A stretch of 64,000 nt of DNA from Clitopilus passeckerianus (taxonomy: Eukaryota > Basidiomycota > Agaricomycetes > Agaricales > Entolomataceae). The stretch is taken from assembly GCA_944990035.1 (NCBI GenBank), contig CALYLX010000127.1, positions 868,001 through 932,000 on the forward strand, in the 5' to 3' direction. This document shows positions 12,312 through 22,510 of this stretch, piece by piece. The notes below the pieces were generated by a model, which saw only the letters and a program-made list of their open reading frames with translations, was not told where the DNA came from and searched no databases. The stretch's first letter is position 1, and each line of letters begins with the position of its first letter. The translations under genes and the position numbers were made by a program.

Positions 12312-13509
12312 ATGGTTGCCTTCAAGATCCTCGCTGGTGGATACGACTTCTTCGTCGCCACATACCTGTTCAACGACACTGCGTCCTCACTATCACTACT
12401 AAGCAAGTCTCAGACGGGCCAATCACCTTCTTGGCTTTCTCTCAACCCCACGAACTCGAGCATCCTATAGTGCGTTCTCTGTCATCAGTCTTCTACATAA
12501 TCTCAATTTCTTTGCTATCACAGTGCTGTCAACGAGGTGTACAATGGCGCTCTCCAGTCGTTCACGATCGACGGATCAGGCAAGCTCTCAAATGCATTGA
12601 GCACGGTCAACTCTGGCGGGTCAAGCCCCGCCTTCGCAGCGGCACTCTCCACTGGTGAAGTCGCTGTTTTCAACTACGGCTCAGGAAATGGCAAGGTCGT
12701 TCCTACCGCCGCAGGAAACCCACAGACACTAGACGCCTCTGCTCCTCTCATCTCTCTGCCTCAACCTGCACCACCCGCAGTCTCACATCCCCACGAAGCT
12801 GTTGAGTACAATGGAGAACTATTCGTTCCTGATTTGGTGAGTACTACTCATACCGGTACCAGCTTCCTTGTAGCTGATTTATATCAATTTTCAGGGTGGA
12901 GACAAGATTTGGAGATTAAAGCGACAGAGTGCAGGACAGTACAACATCCAAGGCCAGATCGCCCAACCTGCAGGCAGCGGACCGCGACACATCGCCTTTG
13001 CTAGCGACCGTCTTTTCGCCCTCCACGAACTCTCTTCAACTCTCACCGTCCAGAAGGTCCCCACCGCACCCAACGGAACCGATAATGGAATCATCGCCAG
13101 CTCCTCGATCACCCCTCCAAACCCACCCTCCGGCGCTGCATTCGCGGGTGGCGAGATCTTCATCCCACCCGTTACCTCTACGTTCCCTACCCAGTACATC
13201 TACGTCTCCAACAGGAACACAGGAAACCAGGATTCTCGAGGAGACACTATCGCTATCTTCCAGCATGTCAACAAGGATACTCCTCAGGAGGGATTGCAGC
13301 TGATTAATCAGGTCTATACTGGTATCAACCAGCCGAGAGGTATGGTCTTAGGTCCCGCCCACGATGGTGGTGATCAATACATCGCTGTTGGTGGTGTAGC
13401 TGGCACTGGAGGGGTCATTGTGTTCAGGAGGACAGAGGGTGGAAAGAATTTGGAGGTCGTGGCGAAGAATACGGATGTCCCTACGAGGACTAGCTTCGTT
13501 TGGTTGTAG
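12312..13509 (+). CDS. Lactonase-family beta-propeller protein, copy 1
   Basis: Encodes a protein of the 6-phosphogluconolactonase / 3-carboxymuconate cyclase-like seven-bladed propeller family. Start MVAFKILAGGYDFFVATYLF; exon 1 ends 12469 and the next begins after CACAG with the Y of YAVNEVYNG. A third exon follows DLIWEL-like motif FVPDL and begins GGDKIWRLKR. Propeller landmarks seen: SHPHEAVEYNGELFVPDL, GSGPRHIAF, YIYVSNRNTG, INQPRGMVLGP and a C-terminal RTSFVWL, with stop at 13507-13509. There is no signal peptide of classical form, so it is probably intracellular or leaderless. Whether it has lactonase activity cannot be judged from sequence. A diverged paralog lies at 30258-31549 on the other strand. 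Confidence 0.85.
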
Positions 13510-13911
13510 ACCGGCCCTTGGAGCAGAGGTCCGTATGTACTTTACCGTATCAACGCGATTTTGTCTTTGCATTTCTGGCATGCTTCATTGTTGGGGGGGG
13601 GGGAGGCTTCGGATCGCATTGCCTCACTTCCTGGAGGAGCCATCGAATGCTAAGAGGGCGATTAACCAAGTCATCTTGATAAGGTCCATCCACGGGTTTC
13701 GTTCAGAAAACCATAATACATCATATTCAACGAGAAACAGGCACCAAAACCAGAACATGTCAAATCAAGGCATAAGGCGTACAGGGATAATAACATCGGT
13801 TCAAACCAGGGAATGCCAGGTGCCAGCTAGTGGGCGGCGTTAGCCATGAATAGTGAAGAAATTTAACATTCGACGGACCCTCGGGTTAGAACTTTACAAG
13901 TTATAGCTAGC
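13510..13911. other. Convergent 3' intergenic region with poly-G run
   Basis: Lies between the convergent lactonase-like and metallopeptidase genes. It contains an 11-base G run at 13593-13603. No gene is seen. Confidence 0.4.
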
Positions 13912-15267
13912 TTACTGAGGCTGGACAGGACCAGGCCCGATGATAGGGTTGATGGTCAACAATTGGCTGTTGATATCGTACACCAATTTGGCAAAATCGG
14001 GGTTTATGACCATGGCGCCGATGCTGTTCATAACATCCCTCTGTGCCGTTCCTGGAACCGACTCGGCGGTGTCGATACCTTGTTGCTTCAGAACACCGTT
14101 CACGACGTTCTTAAGGACCGACTTGAACACTGGACTCTTGATAACCGTCCCAAACACGTCGCGCAACCCGAGTTGCGCTTGAGGGGCGTCCGACGGATTG
14201 ACCGTGCGCAAGAAAGATTGATTGACTGAAGAACGAGTCAGTAACAACAGCCAAGAGAAGAACAGGACGCTCACCAGAGTGGAGGTGAGAAACGCTCATG
14301 TTCCATGCAGAGAAGGCCGTTCGCGCGTCCGCATAGTTCCCCTTGCCAACAAGATCAAGGATGGTGGCAGAAACGTCCTTGGGAACGACCCCAACAGTGT
14401 CCAAAGCTTTCGCGACACTCCAACCACCGGATGGGGGGGTGTTGTTCGGGTAATTGAGCGTGATGAATGCCTTGTCCAGATCCGACAGAACAAGGTTGGG
14501 AGGGACGTTGATACCCTCTTCATTGAGGCTGGCGGGCATAAAGTACCTGAACGACCAAAGACTTGTCAGTCCGGCCTCGAGATGGCGTGGAAGAAACTCA
14601 CATCATGATCGACTTCAAGTCAAGTTCACTGTAGTTGGAAACGGTGGCCAAGTTGTACTGGTCGATGATCTGGCTCTTCACAAGTTGATCATTGTACCCA
14701 AGTAAAGGCCGATAGTAGTTGTAGACGGCGAGCTCCTTGAGATGAATACGTTCACCTCGAGCGGGGCTTTGATGCTCATGCATCATACCAAGGGCGTGTC
14801 CGAGCTCGTGAAGACAGGTGGACAAATCTGTGGCAGACGTGGGCGTGGCATCAGCAACCCATCCAAGGTTCATAGTGGCCTTGGTCTTGTCCGTAAGCTT
14901 CGCATCGGTGCCAACAGCGCTCCAGGAGCCACCCTTGGAATCGAAGCTGATCCTAATGTCCGCATTGGATGGGTTACTCTCGTAGTCGAGATGAACGTTG
15001 GCGAAAGTGAGCCAGGTCTGGACAGCAGCAGTCACAGCGGCTTGCTGGTTCTGGGTGCCGTCGATGAAATGGTATTTCAAGTACTATGGAGCAGAAGTGG
15101 TCAGTATTACCACACTTTCTGACGATGAAGAGTAGCCTTACCTGTCCGACGTCCCACATTTTCGTGGACATGACTGCATGGCCGGGGTCAAGCTTACCAG
15201 CGCCAGGATCGGCACTAGCGAATACATCAGGGGGAGCCGGGGCACAAGCTTTGTTGAAATCAGACAT
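13912..15267 (-). CDS. Astacin-like zinc metallopeptidase, left copy
   Basis: Four exons (15142-15267, 14602-15083, 14275-14546, 13912-14225) give 397 residues with all junctions in phase. The catalytic core is complete: HELGHALGMMHE, an HExxHxxGxxHE zinc signature with two zinc His plus a third family residue, followed by QSP and a Met-turn SIMMY that is split by the second intron. The upstream beta-strand region reads ADIRISFDSKGGSWSAVGT. A C-terminal domain follows, with LSDLDKAFITLNYP and VLKNVVNGVLKQQGI. No signal peptide is visible. It is divergent from the pseudopeptidase gene at 16825. Its last 38 residues (from MNSIG) differ from the right copy, while the rest is essentially identical. 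Confidence 0.85.
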
Positions 15268-15334
15268 GGTAAAAAGTGTTAGCTTTGAGAAGTGGTTGGT
15301 TCGAGTTGTAAGGACATGGACAAGAATCATGGGT

Positions 15335-15343
15335 CTTTATATA
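15335..15343 (-). promoter_or_regulatory. TATA box of left metallopeptidase gene
   Basis: TATATAAAG on the minus strand, 68 bases before the ATG at 15267. Confidence 0.55.
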
Positions 15344-15425
15344 CATTGCAGGGCCCTCTCAAGCATCGAAGAAGAGACGGATCCCCTGGCCAGAGTTGCC
15401 CTCAGGGACTCAATTTCAGGCATAC

Positions 15426-16648
15426 AGGCGATTTCAGAGATCCGGAGTGGTATGCAGATTCGTATGTTGTCCTTCTGCATACTGTACTGACTCGGGATTT
15501 TGAACTTGCGAATCATTGACATATCCTGCATGATGGCGGAGGACAAGGCCCCTTTGGCAAATGCCGACGATGGCTGATCAATGCCACACCGGTCACGCGT
15601 CACGGTTCGGCGATCTTGTCTTCCCGACACCATTCCAAGCGCCTTGATGACTTTTCCACAATTCCCATCCGACATAAGGCGTTTTACCTCGCCGGAGTGA
15701 CAGTGAATCTATCATATGCTCTACAGCGTTCCAATCTGAGGAAGGCACTGGGGATACAGGTTCGAATTTGCTGGCTTGCTCGTCGACTCGAGTCGAACCA
15801 AAACAAACCTTTTCTGCGAAGAGGTAGTGCGGGGTCTTCTATAGTTGGTAGGAACTCGGAGTCTCCGAGGAGTTTGGAGCAACTTGAAGCTACATCCAAC
15901 CAGCTCTTGAATGGCCACCTTGACGCCTTTGCATGAGAGTTACCTCCAGAAGCAGGCGACATCAGTTCTCCGTGACATAGGTTGACCTTGTTCCATTCAA
16001 CTGAACATCGCTTGCATGGCAAGTGACCTGCTTTCCAGAGTAATTTGGATTTTATGCGCGGCGACATAATCTGCATTCTTCCGGAATCTGGTCTACCGCC
16101 TCAATCATCATATCCTTGACATGGGAATGCACGCTCGTCCATCCTTCAACATTTTCCTTTTCCTAGGACCACCTGACTCGCAGGCGACTTCTGTTCTACG
16201 GATTCACTTACTCAACGACAGGCATTTTACAGTTCCGAGATGGCGCCAAATCTCCTTCCCTCTTCCTACAATTGTGCCACCAGGTCAAGCAGGCACACTG
16301 GGTTCCCCGGTATGTCATCACGTCTCGTTCTGTGCAATGCAAATCGTAACGCCTGCTACTCAGGCAACTTCGACCCTCCGGAACCAACACCATTTATCCA
16401 TTCTGTTGTTGAGAGATTCAGCCTCTTTACAGGCGATCTGGCTATTCCGAATGATAATGGAAGTCTCGAGATCCATCGCGGTCTCCAAACGCCTGAATTG
16501 TCGGTGTTATGGCTAGCCAATGAATGAGTTCCCTTGAGGTTAACAAATTAATCGACTAGGCAACACCACCTCTCCGGAATGACAGAGACTTCTTGCATTA
16601 TTCGCACCCGAATACCTCCTGAAAAACAGGCACTTTCACATAGCCGGA
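15426..16648 (+). promoter_or_regulatory. Array of AGGCR-N10/11-CCGGA motifs, left copy
   Basis: Eleven plus-strand sites share a bipartite pattern, AGGCG or AGGCA, a 10- or 11-base pyrimidine-rich gap, then CCGGA or a one- or two-base variant. Starts: 15426, 15608 (CGGCG...CCGAC), 15677 (gap 10), 15954 (CCGTG), 16182 (ACGGA), 16220 (gap 10, CCGAG), 16291 (CCGGT), 16362, 16431 (CCGAA), 16558, 16628. Five have exact CCGGA. One further site, gap 12, is on the minus strand at 16080-16101. The uniform orientation and spacing suggest binding sites for a bipartite DNA-binding factor. Confidence 0.55.
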
Positions 16649-16742
16649 ATGCCGAGCGTGGGGCTTTGCGATTGCGGTTTTGCTGACCTATGGCCTGATG
16701 GCAGATGTTACATCGACTCTAGAGAACATAGGTCCTGGGTGA

Positions 16743-16750
16743 TATAAAAG
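16743..16750 (+). promoter_or_regulatory. TATA box of left pseudopeptidase gene
   Basis: TATAAAAG, 75 bases before the ATG at 16825. Confidence 0.6.
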
Positions 16751-16824
16751 GGTGAGCTAACTACGCTTTCCACCCAGATCTCCAATTCGCAACTTCAGCA
16801 ATTTCGCCTACTCTTTTCGACATC

Positions 16825-18203
16825 ATGTCCATTTCCCAAGATTCCAGCCCTTTGCCTGAGCTCTTCGACTTCAAAGTCTCAGTCAAGATCACAAAGTCAG
16901 GAGAACAAGTCTACACCGTCACTCCCAAATCGACCCTCTGGGCCAACCAAGCTGTAAGTGGACTCGTTATCATCAGGCGTACACCTTTTAATGGGCCCTT
17001 ACAGAAGCTCAGTGTTTCATTCCTCGATGGGACCGAGGGCCAGAAGTCTCTCGTCAAGGCAGCTTTCACCGAATTCGCGGTATACGCTAACCTCGACTTT
17101 GTCTACGGCGGCGACCATCCAACCGAGGCCAACATTCGCGTCAGCTTCGAAGGTGACAAGTCTTGGAGCGCAGTCGGCACGCAAGCCTTGCAAGTCGAGG
17201 AAACTGCCACCATCTCCCTTGGTTCGATCAGCAAGACTAAGCTCGGTGACTCGGATTTCGCGGTCGCACTCCAAATCGTCGGAGTTGCCCTCGGATTGAC
17301 CGACGAGCAAGTTAGCGGTGGAGGCGATAGCTCTACCGAAGCCGTCTCAAGGTCAGCCTCGTAGAGCATTCAAGCCAGCTACGGTTTACTGATCACTTGA
17401 TAACAGCTCTCCCAAGACTCAGCTTACTGACGCCGATAAAGCTTGGCTTACCATCCACTACCCAGGCAGAGTTGCCTCTGCAGATGGTGCCAAGTGGACC
17501 ACACTCCACGCCTTCGACGTTCTCGCCGTCCCTCCCGGTGTTGGATCCAAGATTCTCTCGTCCGAGCACGTCTCCAGTCAGAGGGCTCATTACGCCAACT
17601 ATATCTCCAGCAAGTCGGTTGAAGCTGAAGGTAACATTGTTTCAAATCACCTAAGGAATTTGGTCTGACCTCGCCCATTGCGTAGGCACCAAGGACGACG
17701 CTCTCACTAGCGTTGCTAGCAAATTCGTCTCTGCAGCCAACGCCAATGGTGTCAAGAATGTCCGGGTTGGCAGATTCGACGCCACACCGCCGGGGGGCCC
17801 AGGACCTGCCGAAACTCAAGCGGATATCGACGTCCAAAACATCATCGGAAACTGTACCCAGCAGCCTTGGTTCCGGCGTGCGGTGGCCAACATCACTAAG
17901 AGCGACCTGAAGCAGAGGGGAATCCCGGTCAAAGAAGAACCCGATGCCGCCCAGAATGCACTCATCTTCAACGACGTCGAAACCCAACAAGGCATCTTCG
18001 ACCTCATCCCTATCGCCACCAAGATTCTTCTCGGTAGCGGTATCCAGGTTCAGTCTGGGATCCTGAATCCAGCCCCCGCTGGATATTATCCGGGCCAACC
18101 CCTTTCTCCCGAGCTTCAGCAAGGTATTTTCGACGTGTTCACGAAGGTTCTCAAGAATCCTATCTTCACCGACGTCGTCAAGAATGTTGTGAAGTCCATT
18201 TAA
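16825..18203 (+). CDS. Zincin-like pseudopeptidase, left copy
   Basis: Four exons (16825-16953, 17005-17351, 17407-17630, 17686-18203) give 405 residues. It aligns along its length with the neighbouring metallopeptidase: SFLDGT against HFIDGT, ANIRVSFEGDKSWSAVGT against ADIRISFDSKGGSWSAVGT, LTDADKAWLTIHYP against LSDLDKAFITLNYP, and a similar C-terminal VLKNPIFTDVVKNVV. At the active site HELGHALGMMHE is replaced by QIVGVALGLTDE. Both HExxH histidines and the catalytic Glu are therefore gone and zinc catalysis is not expected. The frame is otherwise intact, so it is a pseudoenzyme rather than a pseudogene. Intron 1 is 51 nt without a stop, so its retention would keep the frame. Confidence 0.85.
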
Positions 18204-18529
18204 ATACTTCTTTGTCATGGCCACTTGTACCCACATGTTTCTTGCCCTCCGTATCATTTTCTATCGTCTCTCGACCAATGACAGAGTCTATCGTTCATTT
18301 AATTGTTCATACAACTATTGTTGCCTAGGAGGAAAATGGCTCGTCCGCTCCGTCTGTCCTGAGATCAACCAAGAGAAATGAACATGAAGTGCCTCAAAGG
18401 CGACATAATTTGAGTTCCGCAAAATGGCTGTGTATTAAAGTCAATCTAGCCACAAGATTGCACGTAGGCTAGATTGCCTGATCTTTGCATTCACCATTAT
18501 CATTCACCACGACTCTGCTCGTCAAAGCC
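18204..18529. other. Intergenic; diverged homology to right-arm flank
   Basis: The first ~120 bases after the pseudopeptidase stop align, with many differences, to the reverse complement of about 35980-36100. A further motif-like instance, AGGCG-N14-CCGCA, occurs near 18396. No gene is seen. Confidence 0.4.
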
Positions 18530-19174
18530 ATGCAAGCACTTGCTGTAATTCGTATTTTCCCTTGCTCATCCCTGGACTAACACTGTTCTCTCCACCCAGG
18601 CCAGCAACAGCACCCCACAGCTTCCTGCTCAAGGCAGCGAGAATCCGTTTACTAACTTTCCTCCACTTCCTCAGAGCATGGCAGCTTGTGACGGGATGCA
18701 TTACTTGCGCTTGCACGCCACAGAGGAGTTCATCGTTCGACTCACCCTTTATAAAGGAGAAGACTATCTCCACGGCGGAATAAGTTGGCTTCAACGCCAG
18801 ACTCTGTACCAGTTTATCTATCCTAAATTAGCTGTTGGTGAACCGTTTCAAGGAGACAAGATCTTTTCGATCAGCAAGCTCAACAAAGACTCGATTGCGG
18901 ATATAACTGAGCCGATTACGATGGTTGTTGTCGTACTCGTCAACTACCCACCTCTCGGACATCTATGCCCCTCAAGGAAACAGATGGAAAAGCTGATGAA
19001 GATTTTTGAGCACAGGCCTCGGTGGTTCAAGGCCGCTATCGTGCCAGAGAAGATGCAAGCCGCCCAGCAGACTATTGAATTGCGAGGCCATTTAGCTCAG
19101 GTACGTATGACTACGCAATAAACATTGTTCCCAACTGCTTGAGGCTCCAGAATTCGATGTTCACTGTTCCTTGA
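18530..19174 (+). CDS. Hypothetical 179-residue protein
   Basis: Three exons are read: 18530-18544 (MQALA), 18600-19100 and 19151-19174, with clean GT-AG borders and consistent phase. The product begins with a Pro/Ser/Asn-rich stretch and continues GMHYLRLHATEEFIVRLTLY, a hydrophobic ITMVVVVLVNYPPLGHL and a basic C-terminus with CPSRKQMEKLMKIFEHRP. I recognise no family. The very short first and last exons make the ends less certain than the middle. Confidence 0.5.
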
Positions 19175-19298
19175 GAGTGCCATCGCCCCGTAGATTCAGT
19201 GCAAACATGGATATTAGTGCTTGGTAGATAATGATCTATCGAACTCCTCTAGCTGGTGGGTGAATACCGATATCTAGTTACATATAATATCCAAGTCA

Positions 19299-20276
19299 TC
19301 ATGAGGTCCATTTCTTCACAACCTCCGGATGTGCATCATACGACCTCTCACCCATCACCCTCTGCCAGAAAGGAGAGGTGTCTTTGATGGGCATTGGTAA
19401 CCGACAGGAGTAATAGAGCTGGTGCGGGCTCCAGGCCGTTCTCCAATCATCGTCTGGTTCGTCGGTGGGAGCGTATCCACAAGCATGTGGAAACTTGAAG
19501 ACTGCAGCTTTGACCCCGTACATAGCGCTGGGTGACTTGGAAGCGGTCGGGTTGTAGTGACCAGAGGTCATCCACATTGCCTGGAAGTAGATTGAGGCTT
19601 TGTTATCTTTAGAGAATATATCAAACCCCACCATCCCGTACTTCCCGTATCGTCCAGCGACGTCCTTGAATGACTCTCTTCGACGGTTTCTTAAGCAGAG
19701 CTCCCTACCTCGCCGGGAAGTAGTCGCCATTCTTAAGGCAGTAGCATTATTTGAAGTCTCGGAGGCTAGCTCAAGGATGTAATCAAGAAGTTCCAGTGGA
19801 AGTACAAGCCCTTGGCTATTCGCCGGAATAAAGGCGTCGAGTAAGGGTGGGGAGGGGTCAGATTCGAATGAACATTTCCCCACGAGGTCGAGGTGTATGT
19901 ATGCCGGAACCATCCCTTCTTCCCAAGTGCGGTATGTCCAGGCTCTCGTTGACCTCTCCAACTTCGGAAAGGTATTGAACAATGCTCCGTAATGTATGTC
20001 CTCCATTCCTAGCGGGCCAATACGTGCGAGCTTCCAAGTAAATGCGTGTCTGTACTCTTCAACGTTTGTGCCTTCGATAGTGAAGACATTGTAGGAGACA
20101 CTGATATAGCCAGTGCCATCAGGATGGTATGTGATGCTTTCGGGGACCTGATCTCGACGGTCAGGTCGGAAGTTCTGCCAAGTACGTGAAACCATTTGAG
20201 CTATAGCTATTGCAGTCGGGGAAGTAGTGTCGCAGACATTCTCGGATGGTAGGGGAACAAACATGAGGTCAAACAT
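19299..20276 (-). CDS. F-box-like uncharacterised protein
   Basis: A single open frame of 325 codons. The start at 20276 gives MFDLMFVPLPSENV. A mid-protein segment LVLPLELLDYILELASETSN resembles an F-box core (LPxELLxxIL). The rest has conserved-looking stretches such as HPDGTGYISVSYNVFTIEGT and TRAWTYRTWEEGMVPAYIHL, but no domain I can name. An adjoining minus-strand open frame at 20269-20562 (97 codons, beginning MSTATLVSVLNLALQ) reads plausibly as its N-terminal exon in another frame, but I found no clean intron to join them. Confidence 0.55.
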   Translation of the reverse strand: MFDLMFVPLPSENVCDTTSPTAIAIAQMVSRTWQNFRPDRRDQVPESITYHPDGTGYISVSYNVFTIEGTNVEEYRHAFTWKLARIGPLGMEDIHYGALFNTFPKLERSTRAWTYRTWEEGMVPAYIHLDLVGKCSFESDPSPPLLDAFIPANSQGLVLPLELLDYILELASETSNNATALRMATTSRRGRELCLRNRRRESFKDVAGRYGKYGMVGFDIFSKDNKASIYFQAMWMTSGHYNPTASKSPSAMYGVKAAVFKFPHACGYAPTDEPDDDWRTAWSPHQLYYSCRLPMPIKDTSPFWQRVMGERSYDAHPEVVKKWTS

Positions 20277-20562
20277 GAGGCAAAAGACGGAGGTTGAGGT
20301 TCAAGAGACGTGACACGAGGAATGCTGGTAAGATGAATAGATCACCCAGGGATGGCCGTAAACGCCGCCTTGCAGTCGCCGAAAGCGAAGGCTCCAAGTC
20401 TATGAGAGCAGAAATTCCTGATTCCAACGCGAAGGTTATACAGAGCGGTTTATATAAGGTCACCGGGTCGTATTTTCTCGCAGCGAGCTCAAAAGGATTC
20501 TGATTCGAACTTTGAGCTTGAAGGGCGAGGTTAAGGACACTGACGAGTGTGGCGGTGCTCAC

Positions 20563-20875
20563 TCTATCGGTCGATCATGTGACTTCGGGAACTGCCGATC
20601 TCAACGCATCCCGAAGCGTCAAGCTCATCGCCCACCACCGCCAACCGACAAAAACCAGCAAGGTGAGCACGAATCTATGCTATTTCGCTGTTTGAAGGTG
20701 TCAGATGTGGATGTTACGAGTATTGAGCTCCGGGAGGATGTCGAATTTGTGGAATTTGGGTGGAATTGGAGATGGATGGCATGGAGGAACTTTGGATGAC
20801 ACTATTCGCGCGCGATCCTGGCTTGGTGTGGAAGATGATACTCATGAATTTCTTTGTCCCTTCTTTACGTTATAG
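20563..20875. promoter_or_regulatory. Promoter region of RPL24
   Basis: Intergenic region between the F-box-like gene and RPL24, which are transcribed divergently. No RNA gene or repeat was seen. Confidence 0.3.
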
Positions 20876-21495
20876 ATGGTGCGTGAAATCTTCCTGGATG
20901 TAACTTTCAAATGCTGATAAACTTCCAATGAGTATAGAAGCTCGAAATCGACTCCTTCTCAGGGTACCGTATCTACCCCAGCAAGGGCAAGCTTTTCGTC
21001 CGCGGTGACAGCAAGGTGGCTCAGACTTCCCAAGGCTCCATATCTCTATTCTCACATCCAGCTCGCCTCTTAGGTCTTCCGCTTCGGCAGCTCCAAAAAC
21101 GCCTCGCTCTTCCTCCAGAGGAAGAATCCCCGTAAGATCGCATGGACCCAAGTCTACCGTAGGATGCACAAGAAGGGTATCACTGAGGAGGTCGCCAAGA
21201 AGCGCTCCCGCAAGACAGTGAAGTACCAGCGTGGTATCGTCGGTGCTGACCTCGCCGCCATCCAGGCCAAGAGGAACCAGACCGCTGCCATCCGCTCGCA
21301 ACAACGATTGGATGCTATATCGAAGGCTAAGAGCGAGAAGAAGGACAAGGAGAGCAAGAAGTCCAAGGTCTGATTTCCTCATTGTTGAAGGCTTGCATGG
21401 GTCACTGAAAGGTTTTACAGCCTGCTCGTTCCGCACCCTCCCAGGCCCCCAAGGTCTCGAAACAACAGATGAAGGGTGGCAAGGGTGGACGATAA
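20876..21495 (+). CDS. RPL24: 60S ribosomal protein L24
   Basis: Component of the large cytosolic ribosomal subunit. Four exons: 20876-20878 carries only the ATG, then 20938-21015, 21074-21367 and 21421-21495. The product begins MKLEIDSFSGYRIYPSKGKL, the eL24 N-terminal zinc-ribbon-like fold region, followed by KVFRFGSSKNASLFLQRKNP and AWTQVYRRMHKKG. The basic tail contains SEKKDKESKKSK and ends QMKGGKGGR. Length (about 149 residues) and the high-expression codon pattern fit the family. An initiator-only first exon is common in fungal ribosomal protein genes. Confidence 0.95.
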
Positions 21496-21821
21496 GCACC
21501 TTCGCTGTTGACGTTGGCGGGATACTCGACATGCAGCTTGTATGGTTTTATGCACCTTCAACCAATAAAATTCATGTGATGATGTCATGCAATACTTTGT
21601 TATATACATTCTTTCGACACGATGAAGCCAGAAGATCGCAGTAGCCCTGTAAGAATGGCAGTTCCTTGCGAAATTTCAGAGCAATTATGGTCGAAAACAG
21701 ATTATCCCATTGCCATCTACATAAAATAATGAAAACCGTAAATAAAAGGTAAAATATGATGCAGTATCTAAAAGTCCAGGAGTGTCCAAGATATGGGGTA
21801 CCAGGGTGCTCGAAATGCAAT

Positions 21822-22510
21822 TTACAACTTAGGTGAATGAGCGCGGGTGGGGGTATATTTTGCCATCTCATTTTCCTTCTTCTCGAATCCACATTTTTCG
21901 TAGAAGGCTAGAATAACTCATGAGTATCGCGTTCAAATAGGACAGCATGAACATAACTTACGAATATTTTTGTCACTGCAGTTAAGGATCGTCTTGTACG
22001 CACCACTGTTCTCGCTGATGTAGGTCAAGGCCTGGATGATTCTCAAGCCAAGCTTCTTGCCCTGCTGGTTAGGGTCGACAGCAATGTCTTCAATGTGACC
22101 AATGCAGCTTAGACCACGCTGGAACTTCTTTTCCAAGAAGACGGTGCCAACGCCGACGATCTGGTCAGAGCGCTTGTCGACGACGACGAGAGTGTAGTAG
22201 GTGCGTGGGAGGGCGCGGAGGGAGTGGAAGAACGAGACCCAGGCGGATTCACCTGGGTCGGGGGAGGCGGTGAGGACGGAGAGGGTCTTGAGGTGGCCTC
22301 TGTGATAGTCTGTTGAGGCGAGGGGACGAATCTGAGGTGGCAGGTGAGTTTGGGTGGAAATAGGAGGCGAATTAGGGAGAAACGTACGTGAACGTCGGTT
22401 GAGAGAACGGACTTAACCTCTGAGGAGATGAGGTCAGGCGAGAACAGGAGATCCAGCTCACTGTCGGGAGTGAAGCGTGTAGAAGTGTTGATTGAGAGCT
22501 GGGTTGCCAT
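21822..22510 (-). CDS. GNA1: Glucosamine-6-phosphate N-acetyltransferase
   Basis: GNAT-fold enzyme that acetylates glucosamine-6-phosphate with acetyl-CoA on the way to UDP-GlcNAc and chitin. Three exons: MATQLSINTSTRF to STDVH, then RPLASTDYHRGHLKTLSVLT to NCSDKN, then PFYEKCGFEKKENEMAKY, ending at 21822. The acetyl-CoA site is visible as IEDIAVDPNQQGKKLGLRII, and the family substrate region as GHIEDIAVD and YKTILNCSDKN. The start is the ATG at 22510; the in-frame codon upstream is not ATG. Length of about 160-170 residues is normal. Confidence 0.93.

Larger units (their letters stand above)
15268..16824. promoter_or_regulatory. Shared divergent promoter region, left copy
   Basis: 1.56 kb between the divergent peptidase and pseudopeptidase starts. 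It contains a TATA box for each gene and the repeated bipartite motif described separately. Open frames in it (for example 15684-16076 on the minus strand) show no domain and are identical in the other copy simply because the whole segment is. Confidence 0.6.
14027..18194 (+). repeat. Left arm of 4.17 kb near-identical inverted repeat
   Basis: This segment is the reverse complement of 36110-40278. Positions pair by the sum 54305, changing to 54304 after a single 1-bp indel between 16649 and 16824. Only scattered substitutions were noticed by comparing translated frames and sampled sequence. Both ends fall inside coding sequence: at 14027 inside the metallopeptidase C-terminus and at 18194 three codons before the pseudopeptidase stop. 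Beyond both ends, recognisable but clearly diverged homology continues. Confidence 0.9.

Noticed and set aside
15735..15775. GGTTCGAAT resembling a tRNA B box
   Set aside because: No acceptor, D or anticodon stems can be drawn around it.
17448..18257. 269-codon minus-strand open frame antisense to the pseudopeptidase
   Set aside because: It spans introns and exons of the sense gene and has no domain. Its reappearance in the right copy follows from the near-identical repeat.
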